DNA from: Glandiceps talaboti
Lineage: Eukaryota; Hemichordata; Enteropneusta; Spengelidae
Reading direction: 5' to 3'
Assembly: GCF_964340395.1 (NCBI RefSeq)
Contig: NC_135551.1
Location: 29,756,455 to 29,820,454, forward strand
DNA: 64,000 nt
A program made the position numbers and the translations under genes. This document shows, piece after piece, positions 13,254 through 27,400 of the stretch. The stretch's first letter is position 1, and each line of letters opens with the position of its first letter. The notes beneath the pieces are model-generated. The model ran no database searches, was not told where the DNA came from, and saw only the letters and a program-made list of their open reading frames with translations.

Positions 13254-13470
13254 CAGTGAACAGCACCACCTAGCAGTAGTCTGGAGTCGAGTTTAAGATG
13301 GCGACAGTGAACAGCACCATCTAGCACCATCTAGCAGTAGTCTGGAGTCAGGTTTAAGATGGCGACAGTGAACAGCACCATCTAGCAGTAGTCTGGAGTG
13401 GAGTTCAAGATGGCGACAGTGAACAGCACCATCTAGCAGTAGTCTGGAGTAGACTTCAAGATGGCTGCAC
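13254..13470. repeat. 51-bp tandem repeat with ATGGCGAC motif
   Basis: Four units carry agcagtagtctggagt and AAGATGGCGACAGTGAACAG; the last ends AAGATGGCTGC. The second unit has an internal ctagcaccat duplication. It lies downstream of the sestrin stop codon. Confidence 0.9.
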
Positions 13471-13635
13471 CAAATTAAATGCACAATGGCAATGTGTGTT
13501 TAGAGAGGGTGCTGTTCATTGGAAAGATGTACTCTTAAAGCACATAGGAGTTTAACAATGTCATTACTTGCTGTACAGGTTTTTAGTTCATTTTTTGAGT
13601 CTTTTATATATTTTTTTTGTTTGTTTGACAAATTT

Positions 13636-13641
13636 TTTATT
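13636..13641 (-). promoter_or_regulatory. Candidate sestrin polyadenylation signal
   Basis: This is the first canonical AATAAA on the minus strand after the sestrin stop codon, about 1.9 kb downstream, in a T/A-rich stretch. An ATTAAA variant occurs earlier, near 14574. In AT-rich DNA such hexamers are frequent by chance, so the true 3' end cannot be fixed without transcripts. Confidence 0.25.
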
Positions 13642-14569
13642 TCTTTCTGATAACAATGACTGTTATATTATATACAACTTACAAGAATCATGTTGACTTC
13701 AATTGAAATAAGCTATTACAGTTTAGGAAAAAAAACACAGCACCATTTCAGTAATAGATATTCCCTATTTGTTCGACCCCAGATCCTTGAAAAGTGGATT
13801 GACCCCATATCAGAAAACAAAGAGGGTCATCCTAATATCAAGGGACAGTGGGGGGAGGAATCATTATCATCATTTTGGAATCGCAGTCAAGAACTATGAC
13901 AGAATACCTGCATGGGTTGCTATGTTGTGACATACTATGTGATGACATTGTTGCTTGTCATCTGTTTCCTCTATTGTGACTTTCTGAGAAAGCACTGTCA
14001 ATTAGTTTGTCATTTTAAAAATGCAGCAGAGGGTAAACACTGTTGTGTTAGATGACTTCATTTAAAAAAAGAAGAAGTTTGGGTAGTATAATTAAAATGT
14101 TGTGACTGTGGATTGGTATGGAGATGGTGAAAATCCTTCATCTAAGGTTACTTCTTACAATTTGTTAACTAATATACCAAAACACAAAACACTTTCTTGC
14201 TGTCAAATACCAATCAATATTTACTGACTGTTTTTTTTTGGTTTTAACAGGAGCTTGACTGGTTGAGATTTGGAAATATCAAAGAGAAATTTCTGATGAA
14301 ACTGAAAATGTAAAATATGTTTCCAGCAGCAGGATATCTGTCATAATCCTTGACCTTTAACCTTTGATCTTTCAACTCTGAATACTGTGTACTACTAGCA
14401 ATCTAACCTACATTGTAAACTCTAATATGCTGGATTCTAATTACTAACACTAAAGACTGTATTTCTTAGTTGTATGGCCTATTATCTAATAGTAATGTCA
14501 TATCAGCTCCTGACAATGGGCTTGTAATTATTCTTGTCTTCCAATCATGTCTGTGATAACAGAAACTTT

Positions 14570-14990
14570 GACAATTTAATAGATTGGTATTTCAAGATGA
14601 TCGGTTAATGCTTTTGTTTCCTTGGTTACGACCTTTATCAAGTAATTGATGACTCAATCTGATTGGTTAATGCTGTTGTTACCTTGGTTACAACCTTTAT
14701 CTCAAATTATTGTTGGTTCAATATGATTGGTCAATGATGTTGTTGTTCCCTTGTAATTGGTTATGATCTTAATCAAGTGACTGATGGTGTTATCTGATTG
14801 GTTAGTATTGGTTTCCAAGGTTACAATCAAATGAATGGTTCAATCAGATTTGCTCATGACATCATCAATGGAAGATCCAAAGTGATTGGTGAACAATGCT
14901 ACTATCCAGCTTGCGATCAATTGATTCCTTCAATGTGAAGGGGACATCCTTTTCAGAAATGGATTGGTTAATCTGATTGGCTAACAATGA
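14570..14990. repeat. Degenerate ~55-60-bp repeat with CCAAT boxes
   Basis: About seven diverged units contain CTGATTGGTTAATG and TTACCTTGGTTAC blocks. On the minus (sestrin sense) strand each gives AACCAATCAG. If the 3' UTR extends to 13.6 kb, this lies within it. Confidence 0.7.
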
Positions 14991-15582
14991 TACTAACTCA
15001 GTTTTGATCACCATCTCAACCAATTATGTCTCTTATCTGATATCACCACAAGAAAGGAAGACTGATTGATACCATAGTGGTATTTTTCTTCAAAGGTAGT
15101 TATATCAAGGTAATAGAACTAGTAAATTATTCTAAATCAGTCACAATATGCACCTTTGTGAAAATTTTAGGTCCTTTCAAAAGACACAAATTTTGTATTA
15201 TTCTACAATGGCATTCACACCTATGTCATTTAACTTAATATTCTTATCAGACTGCTGGAAAATTGTAACTATAATAAAAGTCAAACATAGCAATAACACA
15301 TACACTCATGATAATGCATACAGGTAGTAATCTCCCTTTGTTTTTGTTTGTAGTTTTTGGAAGCACACATCACATAACAGTATGTGGCTATGATTATTGC
15401 AATATATAAAGGGGGGCATCACATCTCTTGTTGCTTTACTGTCACACATCAATTGCTCAATGATCTTGCAGTGCATTTTAGCTTAGCGTTTCTTGGTACG
15501 GTAGGTAGCAAAGGATGCAGTAGCCACAGGAACAAGCTGTCGTTGTGTTGACTGTCGTTGATTTGATTGTTCATTTTGTTCC

Positions 15583-15669
15583 TCATGTCATGTACTTCAT
15601 GACAGCCTTCAATGCGTAGAGAAGTTCTGCCTGCATGCGAGCTTCAAGTATCATCACATTAACATGAAC
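15583..15669 (-). CDS. SESN: Sestrin terminal coding exon
   Basis: Twenty-eight codons and a TGA stop encode [19 protein letters not shown] and LKAVMKYMT. This matches the C terminus of every vertebrate sestrin ([24 protein letters not shown]-tail). The first His of VHVN corresponds to human SESN2 His454 near the leucine site. The acceptor is cccccactag. The protein ends at the same residue as the human proteins, so there is no extension or truncation. Confidence 0.97.
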   Translation of the reverse strand, partial: VHVNVMILEARMQAELLYALKAVMKYMT

Positions 15670-18417
15670 CTAGTGGGGGAGAGTAACACATAGAAATGGC
15701 AACATATTATTGGACAGCTTAGGAGTGTATCCCAGATTTTCTCAAATCTTGATCTCTCGGAAGAAACTCAAGAAATGTATAACTTTGTGTGCAATCAAGC
15801 TATAATAACAGAAATTAATCAAATTTAACATCTTGTGAAGAAGATTGACAGATTTCACACAAAGTGACTTGTAAGAATAACTTGATACACACAAGGGTTT
15901 ACCAGGAAATTTCAGAAAAGTCATGCAATACACCTTAATCTGGTTATCAGAAAGACAAAAGATTTGATAGTTTGGCCACTAGGGGGTGCTGTTCAGAAGC
16001 CAGACTTCAATCAACTTGAAGCATATGCCATGGGTTTTACCATTTTACGATTTATGGATTATATAATCAATGTGAGAGACTGTAACATGAATCTAAACCT
16101 ACCTTTTCTGAGTGCTTGAATCCCCTCCAGAAACCATCAAAGTGTTTCTTGGTGGTTCTTTCTGGGAAGCAAGTGGCGGTTTTAATGTATGCTTTCAAAC
16201 TCCTCTCTAACAGCTGGTTAACTTCACCATAGTCGTAATCATCATGTCGAATACCAAACATACAATGAATATAGTTCCAAATACCTCGCCTCAGACTGGA
16301 CGTATCAACATTAGTTTGCATACCCATACTGTCAATTTAAAACCACAAATTCAAACATTATACATAACATATTTAGTACAAGATTTCAGTTGAATTTATT
16401 TTACTTTACATTTCCTATGTAAAAATTAATATAATGGCTAATGCCGGATTGGGATTAAAATCTGGGCATGAGAAACAGTTGTCTGAAGGAGCTATAAAAA
16501 AATCTGGTCCAGAACAAAAAAATGGTCTTTCTGTATACATAAATTTTAATCCAAATATGAAGTGGGCCTTTAATACATTTGACCACATATGACAATATAT
16601 TTTAATGACAATATATATACTGGTAATCTCTTGACATTCTTTACTATTCACAAATGACATGACTTTTCATTGATTGGCGATATAGCAATCCAGATGCAGT
16701 GATTTAACTTGTAACTTTTATTGTCATTATACCCAGGTCTGAGAAAATAGGTAGTCATACCTAGGTCTGTGAAAAAAATACAATCATACCTAGGTTTGTG
16801 AAAATAGGTAAAATCATACCTAGGTCTGTGAAAAAAGGTACAATCATACCTAGGTCTGTGAAAATAGGTAACTAGGTCTGTGGAAAAAATACAATGCCAC
16901 CTAGGTCTGTGAAAAAAGGTATAATCATACCTCGGTCTGAGAAAATAGGTAATCATACCTAGGTCTGTGAAAAAAATACAACACCACTTAGGTCTGTGAA
17001 AAAAGGTACAATCATACCTAGGTCTGTGAAAATGTATGATTACACCTAGGTATGTGAAAATGTATGATTATACTTAGGTCTGTGATCATGAAAAGTATAA
17101 CTGACAAGAAAGAAATACTTAACAAGGTACTTACGTGTTATAGGTAAGATCTTGGGCTACTCTGAATTTATCATCAAGGAGTGATCCGATGTCAGAATAG
17201 AGTCTATTTACCAATGAAAATCCATGGTCCTCCCATGAATAGTCCTAAACCAAACAATATGATTCAATAGTTAGACACGTCTCAAATTCGATGCTATGTT
17301 TTCAACATTGTTATTAAAAATACCACCAATGGCGTTGTAGCACAACTGTAGTTTTTAAAAATGTTTATCCATATGCTAGTCTATGTTGCTATGGGCGTGG
17401 TCTTGTTGCTAGGAAAATTTACATACATTTTTTGAATGTTTATTCAATTGTCTATTAAACCCTGTTGTTATCTTTGTGAAATACACCACCGTTTGGCTGT
17501 TGCTATGGGCATGGTCATGGTTACTAGGGTATTTGCATACATTTTTTGAATGTTTATTCATCTGTCTTTCTATTCCTGTTGTTATCTTTGCAATATACGT
17601 GATTATTTGGCTGTTGTTATGGGCGTGGTCTTGTTGCTATGCAAATTTACATACATTTTTTGGATGTTTATTCAATTATCTATTAAACCCTATTGTTATC
17701 TTTGTGAAATACACCACCGTTTGGCTGTTGCTATGGGCGTGGTCATGGTTGCTAGGGTATTTGCATACATTTTTTGAATGTTTACTCACTTGCTTACCAG
17801 ATGATGTTGTTATTTGACCAAAATATACTGCCATTTGGTTGTTGCTAAAGGGTGTGGTCATGGTTGCTAGGGCCGATTTTGTCAAAATATTTTGAAGAAA
17901 ATCTGCAGAATAACAGTTTCAGAAACATCTTGCCAAGTTTCAGACTAATTGACCAAGTACTTTTTGAGATATAAGTTTTTGACCAAAAATGAACATTTTT
18001 ACACCTAATTTGCATATCACTCATGGAATCATGGTATGCTTAATGTTTCTTCGTCCATACATCCCTAGATACATTCCCATTAAATTTCAGCCCAATCTGC
18101 TCAGTAGTTTTAGAATTAAAGATTTTTAACCAAAAAGACACATTTTTAGCCCTAATTTGCATATCACTGATGGAATCATCCCGTCATGAACAAATCTTAC
18201 TTTACACCCCCTTAAGAATGTTCCCACCAAATTTCGCACCAATCTGCCCAGTAGTTTCTGAGTTTAAGTTTTTTGACCAAAAATCACATTTTTTGACCCA
18301 AATCACACACCTGTGATGCGATCATTTTGATTTGAACAATTTCCCAACTAGACACCCAAAGTAATGGACCCACCAAATATCGTGGCAATCGGTTCAGCGG
18401 TTTTTGACTTTAAGTTG

Positions 18418-18460
<43 letters not shown>

Positions 18461-21400
18461 CCACACACACAGACAGACAGACAGACGCCGGGCGATCCCT
18501 ATAGCACTACTGAACAAGTTCAGTTGTGCTAAAAAGGGGAACAATCACTCAAGGAAATAAAGGTATTTCATAAACTCTGGGTTCTGGAGTCATTTCATGA
18601 TATCACATCACATGATTACCAAGAAACATCAACTCCATTTCACCATTTCCCATCAACAATAGCCAATATTCAGCTGATAGAGGGTGCTGTCATACAGCAC
18701 ACCCACTATAAAATCTGTTCAATTTAGATGATATTCAAGGGTCTGATGAATTGTAATTTTTTATGTTTTTTTTAGAAGATCATGGACTGCATTGCAAAAT
18801 AGTCTGTCAGAGATTAACGATAACATATTATTCTTGTTGACTAAACCAGACTGAGTACGTAGGTAATGGGTATCATCATTTCCTGTTGTATTCTACTAAA
18901 ATAAATGATATCTTGATAGGAATGACTGCTTTTGACGTCACCAAATTCACGCTACATTTACTTGGTTTCAAAATGTATCAAAAACAGTAATATCGCGATA
19001 TGCATGACTAGCTCAATGATGTAAATCCGTCAGGAGTTTATGCAATTTCCAAGTATTTCCTACATAATTGTTATGTGTACAATAAAACCCACTCTCTCTC
19101 ATTAGTGAAGTTATTATACAGTTAAATTGGATTATTGATTTAACCAGAAATAATTAATGTGTAGAGTATTAGATTACGTAGTAAAGGCTGGCTAAATATT
19201 GCATCATCACTTGATCTATACTCAGTCTACAGTTGCCATCATGAGGGCAAGGCATGTTATCTGCATGCTAGTTACACTTGATCTATACTCAGTCTACAGT
19301 TGCCATCATGAGGGCAAGGCATGTTATCTGCATGCTAGTTACACTTGATCTATACTCAGTCTACAGTTGCCATCATGAGGGCAAGGCATGTTATCTGCAT
19401 GCTAGTTACACTTGATCTATACTCAGTCTACAGTTGCCATCATGAGGGCAAGGCATGTTATCTGCATGCTAGTTACTATTTCATTAATATGCTAATATTG
19501 ACAACTTTCCTTTCAGAGTCTTTGTCAGTATCACCCAGAAACTGATGTAACTCTAGTCTAGTCTCTTTTCATTCATTTTTACAATGAATTTGTTTTGACT
19601 TGCACCTGAAGCTGGGGTGGGTAGGTGGTAATGGGTTATACAAAAACATCGATTCCTTTACTTTCTGTTTTCAAGGAAGGGATGGGGTTAAGCCTGACAG
19701 ATGATCAATTACTTGTACTCTTACATTTTAAATACTTGACTGGTACAGCTATATAAAGTACTAACAAGATTAAAACAACAGAATAACACCTATATAAATC
19801 TCCATGTTGCCTTAATAACTGACTTCATCTCACAACTTTCTGAATTGCTCTTTTTTTTCATCTTTCATCTTCCCGGATTATCCAAAAAAACTGACTGACT
19901 GACTCCAGTGTTTTTGTTAAGGGTGTATTAAAGCAGGTAAAATGTACTTGAGTTCCCCTGTCATTTTACCGAGGTTCCCCCCCAAATTATGGTACAATGT
20001 ATCGGAAACTGTTCCACGTTTACTATAATCTCTCTTTCTGTTACTGGGGTTCTCAACCTCTGATAATTTTCTATAATTAAGAAAGTTCATTATATTGTTA
20101 TTAATATCACAAGTTTAATATAACCCTATCTTTACTAAGAACCTAAGCTCTATAAAAAAAATAAAGATTATACAAAATTAGAGCCAAAAGAAAGATGCCA
20201 ACAAAAACTGTACAGCTGTAGAGCCCTATCAAAATAGAGATGTCATCAAAGTACATACCAGCTATAACAAATAAATTAAAACGTAAATACATATACATAC
20301 ATGTATCACTTGATCACTTGAATATAATTTACCTTACTTTACTTTATTTACTACTATTTAAATTTATACTACCAGCATGTTTTTACACAGACACACAATC
20401 TACTAGAATTAATCATAAAATACCGAAGGTCAGGACAAGGATTGTTGCCAATAAATCATTCTTAGGTTTGTATTACAAACATTTTAAGAAAGAGAGGATT
20501 TTGAATCTATCTCTTAAATATAAATTCATAAGCATACTTCTTATTCTGTATACCACATTACTTGAAAATCAAGTGATCCATTCAAGACAGACTGATAGGA
20601 CTAAACCAAAGTGAATGAAACAGAGGGGTGGTAGCATACCTGGACTCTGAATGTTGGAATGGTTGACATTGATCCCCTCTTAGCAAAGTCCTGGTAGGTA
20701 AAATCTGCATCTTCTATGTATTTGGACAGATCAGCTTTCAAATGGTTTACTTGTTCTTCTGACTGTGGTAATACTGCAATGACAAACAGCATATGGTTCT
20801 GTCACAGTACATCAAATATCAAATATAAGTATAAATATCAGAATGGACAAAGATATACAGATGTGAGGTGTTGTGGACAGATGATCAGTAATATTGTAAT
20901 GACATACATCACACAAACACTGTCAAATCAACAGACTACATGTTATATACAAACTGGAATGGATGATGATGAATACAGATGTGAGGTGATTATGACACTG
21001 CAAAGCAGGCTGGGAGTCACTGCAAAGCAGGCTGGGCATCACTGCAAAGCTGGCTGGGCATCACTGCAAAGCAGGCTGGGAGTCACTGCAAAGCAGGCTG
21101 GGTGTCACTGCAAAGCAGGCTGGGTGTCACAGCAAAGCACTGTGCAATTGGGGTGCCCTTGCACATTGATCAACCCCTCCCACATCTGTATCAGAGGAGG
21201 CTGGTGAGGGCAGAACAACACAACATGTCTCGTACAGTCTATCTCTATAAATGAGAACAATTCTCATAAAAAGTGTCATAATTTCATACTGATAAATAAA
21301 ATCTCCTTAAATTTCCCTTGGTTTCCTCTCACAATGAGGATTAACGGTTGGGATGTTGAGCAAGAGTGGGGGATGAAGAGGGACAGCAGATGTTTTTGTG

Positions 21401-24400
21401 ATTTCAACTTCTCGCTGACCAATGATCTACATCACTTTTAATGCGAGGGAGAAGTGAGGTGGGGATGCGTGGTATAGGATGATAGAAAGAAATATGACTT
21501 TGTCAATGATTGCTAGAGTCAGATAATGTCATTAGTATCCAGCAACTAGAAAAGTATTCCAGTGTGTGTATGTCTTGTTTCCGTTACTATGGATACAAAA
21601 TTGGCATTTTGGTAAGGAGCAGCATCACTTCATGAGGTGGGGATTGGAGATGGGGGAATGTGATACATACAATGATAGAATGAAATCTGACTTTGTCAAA
21701 GATTGCTAGCTTCAGATAATACCATTAGTGTCATGCAACTAGAGAAGTATTCCAGTGTGTGTATGTCTTGTTTCCGTTACTATGGTTATAAAAGTCGGCT
21801 TTTAAGTATGGAGTGATCAAATGTATGTCGATGACGTAAATGGCATTTGAGCTTGTCCTGAGTAATTGAAATCAATAACAATCTAAGTGAAAATGGTGAT
21901 TTCTTGTTCTCGGTGCAGACTACTATAAAAAATACTTGTTTTATACTAAAACACAGTTGCCACCTGATACCATAACTAACACCTTCTTCAGACTCTATTT
22001 TACGTCACACACTATACCTACTGAAAGGGATTTTAACATCTCCATGGCTGAATAACAAGATTTCTACTTTAACAAATCTCTCTCTGTAATTCAATGTTTT
22101 GTTCTTTGACAGCCCTTGTAGGGACCCACCTTTACAACCGATTCTAAACTGAAATTCACAATTTGACAGCCCTTGTAGGGATCATCTTTACAACCGATTC
22201 TAAACTGAAATTCACAATTTGCATTTTAAATGTCATCATACATGTGTCTGATGTTTCTATTCCAAGTCACCGCATTTAAACTTTTTTACAGTATTTTGGT
22301 GACAACACTGCCAACACATTTTATGAGAGGATCAAAATAAAATCTGTCCATGAAGTTGTTTGGCAGGATACTACACACTGACTTTCAAATAAATCACTTT
22401 ATTGTCATGTTCATTATTCCTATCAAACTTTAACCTACGATATAATAATTAATATCACCCATGGAAGGCTTTCTTAACTCTATCTCAAGTTTGGTGAGGT
22501 AGGGCTTACAGAGAAAGCTAAATAATCTTATCTCAGGGTTTGGTGAGGTCGGGGTTACAGAGAAAGCTAAACAAATTTATCTCAAGTTTGGTGAGATAAG
22601 ATGATATTGGCATGGGAAGTAAACTGCTTTACTCACCCCTCTAAAAACATTCTTTTCACACTTTGTATCACCCAAACAATTGAATATAGGTAAACATGTA
22701 CTTTACCGGGGGTGGAGGGGTGGGGGGTGGGGGGTGGGGTGTTAGGATGAAGGTTGGTAGGGTGGGATAGCCATAGAACTTAGTTACTTTTATCATTTTT
22801 TTTCCAGTTGAGAAATATATTTGTCAATACACAAATGCAACTAAATATGCCACTAATCACTGAAAACACTTTATCTTCTGTAATGGATGGCTATTACTAG
22901 CAGTAACCTTTGATAAGAGAATTCCTTAGTTCTCATTTAATATAAAATAGACCATATAAATCGTCATTGAAATGCCCATAGCCATCAACACCCACTACAT
23001 AACTAGATAATACAGATTATAGTGTCTAAGGAATACATTTCCTAAGATAATGTGTAATAATTTATATTTTACAAATACGGTACTTATTATCATAAAAGAC
23101 CAGAATATAATGAGGAATAACTCAATTTCTGTAAACTGTTGAATACTACATTTTCAACAGTTTTATCTATCCATTTCGCTATTTTTGTTATTTCCTACAC
23201 ATCTTTCTCATTGCATAAATGGATCATTACACAGAAACATTGTACAAATGTAGTTGTTATTCCATATTGGTATAAGGAGCAACAGCAATGTGTGACACAG
23301 CAATGGCACAATCTGAATCTTTCAGACTAGCGGTGCAGTAGTGGGGAAAAGAAAAGTTGCCAAATCTGATAATCACTTACATTCAACACTTTGTTTTTCT
23401 ATTCTTTCAAATCTCTTGACCATCTCTTCTTGTGTAGGTTCCTCAGCTTCTGATTCTTCTAGTCTCTTCATCTTCTGTACAAGTTCTTCCACACCACCCT
23501 CTGGACTGTCCAGTTCCTGTCACATCAAACAAAAGTCGTCATATTAGAGGCTAATTTTCCATTATTTTGAAGGGAATAATAATAACAATATAATAATAAT
23601 AAACATTTATATAGCGCCATATATCCACGACAGTGCTCATAGGTGCTTCAGATTTCAAATAAATCAAAAGGTACTGCACAGGAAAAAAATTACAAGTATG
23701 GCTGAAAAAGGTAAAAACTTAATTAAAAAAAAAAAAAAAAAAAAAAAAGTAGTGCAGAAACATTGTCTCAACAAAGGTAAAACACTATTTTATAAAAATG
23801 GGAACGTTACAATGATTTAAAATGATTTAACGAGGTTTTGACTATGTTTTTGCTATGATTGGGGTTTCACAGTAATGGTAATGCGGGGTGGGGGTGGATG
23901 GTGTTGTTGTTATCAGGTAATACCGCCATAGATTGCTATATCTTGGGATCTTGTCAGTTTTGGTGACTGGGAAACTTGGGTATGTTGGCCTACTTCGTTG
24001 TGCTCGCCCTTTATAGCTAAAATGCTGCAAATCAATTCTCGGTACCTGAATAGCATTTCGACTCATGCTAGAGGGTCAAAATAGAACAAACTAGAGGGTC
24101 AAAATAGAACAAACTAGAGGGTCAAAATAGAACAAACTAGAGGGTCAAAATAGAACAAACTAGAGGGTCAAAATAGAACAAACTAGAGGGTCAAAATAGA
24201 ACAAACTAGAGGGTCAAAATAGAACATGCTAGAGGGTCAAAATAGAACAAGGTAGAGGGTCAAAATAAAACAAGCGAGAGGGTCAAAATAGAACAAGCTA
24301 GAGGGTCAAAATAGAACAAGCTAGAGGGTCAAAATAGAACACGCTGGAGGGTCAAAATAGAACAAGCAGGTCAACTTATTGTTAAGTTTTTTTCTTTTCT

Positions 24401-27400
24401 GATGTGTTTACATACCCAAGTATCACATGGACAATAAAGATATTATTATTATTATACTTATTTTGTTTTGAAAAAGTGACAGTTATAATACGAGAGTACT
24501 TCTATCAATTTTTTTCATCAAAGGTTGTGGAATAGATGCTCACAAGGAGAAGGAATTTTATCTATTCATAGTTGAGTTTACATGTTGAGAAACGCTGACT
24601 TAAAGTTTAAGAGTGAGAGCTAGTAAACCACACACCTGGTAGGACCACTGGTAATATTCATATAAAGTGAAGAATTTCAAGTTACATGTTATGTATCACA
24701 AATCTTGAGATTACAGGTTTATGTAATGATGGGGTTCATGTTAGTTTATGTCATTTTCTGTAAACCTACATGCCATCAATTCCTATTATGTGTGAAAAAC
24801 ACTTACAATGTAAAAACTTAGGGCAAAATAGAAGAACAACATTATGACAAGGAATCTAAAGGGAACATAAATCCTGGCATAAATAACAAGGACAAATACC
24901 AATGTTGTCAGGCAGCTGGCCAACCCTATAAATCTAGGTAATAACATGGATGCTATGAAGTGTTAGACTAGAGGCCTACGTTCATCTAAGTAGGTCAAAA
25001 CTGCACTATAAACTTTACATTTAAGACCACCAATGAAATTAATAGACTCGTGGCATACTGTGTATTTGCAATGTACCAACACATTAACATGACCTAGCCA
25101 GGGGACTGTGTCAAATCAATATTGGTATACCATATATATATGACTTTAACTAGCCAGACATGTACAAATATTAATGCAAGCCACAGCTATATTACCCCAC
25201 TCTATCAAGCTGTTTACAGGTATTTGCCACAACATTACATGTACACATGACGTAAAAGCCTCCTTTGTGTCTGTTGCATTCACTCTTCTTAGAATCTTAC
25301 AACTTGGCTGACTAGCCAGACGTCACAGGTACACAAATTTAATATTAATGTAATACAAAGTTATATTGCCCACTTTAGCAGGCTGTTTACAGGTATTTGT
25401 CACAACATTAAAAGCCTCCCTAGTGTCTGTTGCAGTCACTCTTCTTATATGTCTTATAACATAGCAGGTAAATGCCAAGTTTGACCTATACATGGTGTCA
25501 CAGGTCACAGGTCATCAGGTCATACAGCCGAGACATATTGCAAAATTGTTCTGTAAGACTATATAATCCAAATTGTTCTTACAATTTGACAAAATTAGTT
25601 TGAATTTGAACACAATATAATGATCAGACATGTCTTCCATTAGTGACATATACACTTGTCATATTATTTTAATAGTGTGACTTGTCACTGTATAGTGTGT
25701 CATTTCCTATTCCTGATGTCTGTAGACTGTTCATAATGTCACTTATGTATTGCCCATATTAGACTAGTTCCTATACGGTATCATTACAATTTACACCTCC
25801 ACTCACAGTCTAGTTTCTATACGGTATCATTACAATTTACACCTCCACTCACAGTCTAGTTCCTATACGGTATCATTACAATTTACACCTCCACTCATAG
25901 TCTGGTTGTATTTTGTTCCTACAAGTCTTGGAAGGCTATCCTAGTTATCCCTCATAAAGTGATGTATTTTATTCCAACAACTCATTTAATGGCTATTCAA
26001 AATATTTCTCCATAAGTGATGTATTTTGTTCCAACAAGCCTTTTAAAAGCTTTACTTCCAATATGATTGATATCAATATTTCACCATTTAATACTTTACC
26101 TGTAATCCTACCCTGATAACTTCAACCATGATAAAAAATTGCATTTTCAATCAAATTTTTTTGTGGACAAATTACTAAACTGGAATGATAGAAAATATGT
26201 ACATGCTACAATCAATATCTTATTTTGATATGAAATACATCAGAACTGTGGATCATGTCAGGTACAATATCAAATTTTGAATTAACATCATAATACATGG
26301 CATTCAATATCTAATTTTGATATGATTACATTATAATACAAGGCATTCAATATCTAATTTTGATATGATTACATCATAATACATGGCATTCAATATCTAA
26401 TTTTGATATGATGACATCATAATACAAGGCATTCAATATCTAATTTGAATTAATATCATAATACAAATGTACATGGCATTCAATATCTAATTTTGATATG
26501 ACTTAATACATGGCATTCAATATCCAATTTTGAAATGATGACATAATACATGAAATTCAATATCTAATTTTGATATGATGACATCATAATACATGGCATT
26601 CAATATCTAGTTTTGATATGACTTAATACATGGAATTCAATACATAATTTTGATATGATGACATCATAACTGTTGAATCACGTCACCGTGCATACACTCA
26701 GACATGTAAATTGTGTCTACTCTGTACAAGTAGTCTGGCACAGATGATTGATGACTTGGAGGCCATTACTCAGCCTCATTTTGGATACACTTTCCCTACC
26801 CACCAAGTCATTTATTATCCATACCTACGAAATCTCTATGGCAACAATTCGTAGTCATTTGTATGTCAAGAGGTTTTTTGTGGCAAAGCTTGAGGATTTG
26901 AGAAACCATTACAAGTGCTGTATTAGCTGTGTACTGTACTTTTATCTGTCTGGATTCACTGCATTTATCAAATATCATCTCTCTGGCAACACTTTGCAGC
27001 TTTTATACACATCAAAGGGTGCTTTTTTGTTACGACATTTGTGAATTTATGAAGAACTGCAAGTACCTGTTTTGTTAAATTTTACTGCATACATTAAATA
27101 CTATCCTTTTTTTTGCAACAATTTGTAGTTTTTATAGATCAAGTAGCACTCTGTATCGAAAGGCTTGTAATTTACTAACAATTACAAGTGGTGAATTAGT
27201 TAAAGTATCTGCCCAAACTTGACTACATCTAATTCTGTCTCCATGGCAACAAATGCTGCCTTTACATCCACCTTTTCTCTCTCCTTTTTAGCAAGGATTT
27301 GTGATTCAATGAACAATGTAAGTATTGTGTTGGATGAAATATCTGTCCATAGTTTACATTACACACTAAACCATTGTTCAGAAAGATTTAAATCCTGTAT

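Noticed and set aside
17476-17817. Membrane-protein-like frame rich in W and L
   Set aside because: It is the 114-bp tandem repeat read in frame (38 codons per unit), not a gene.
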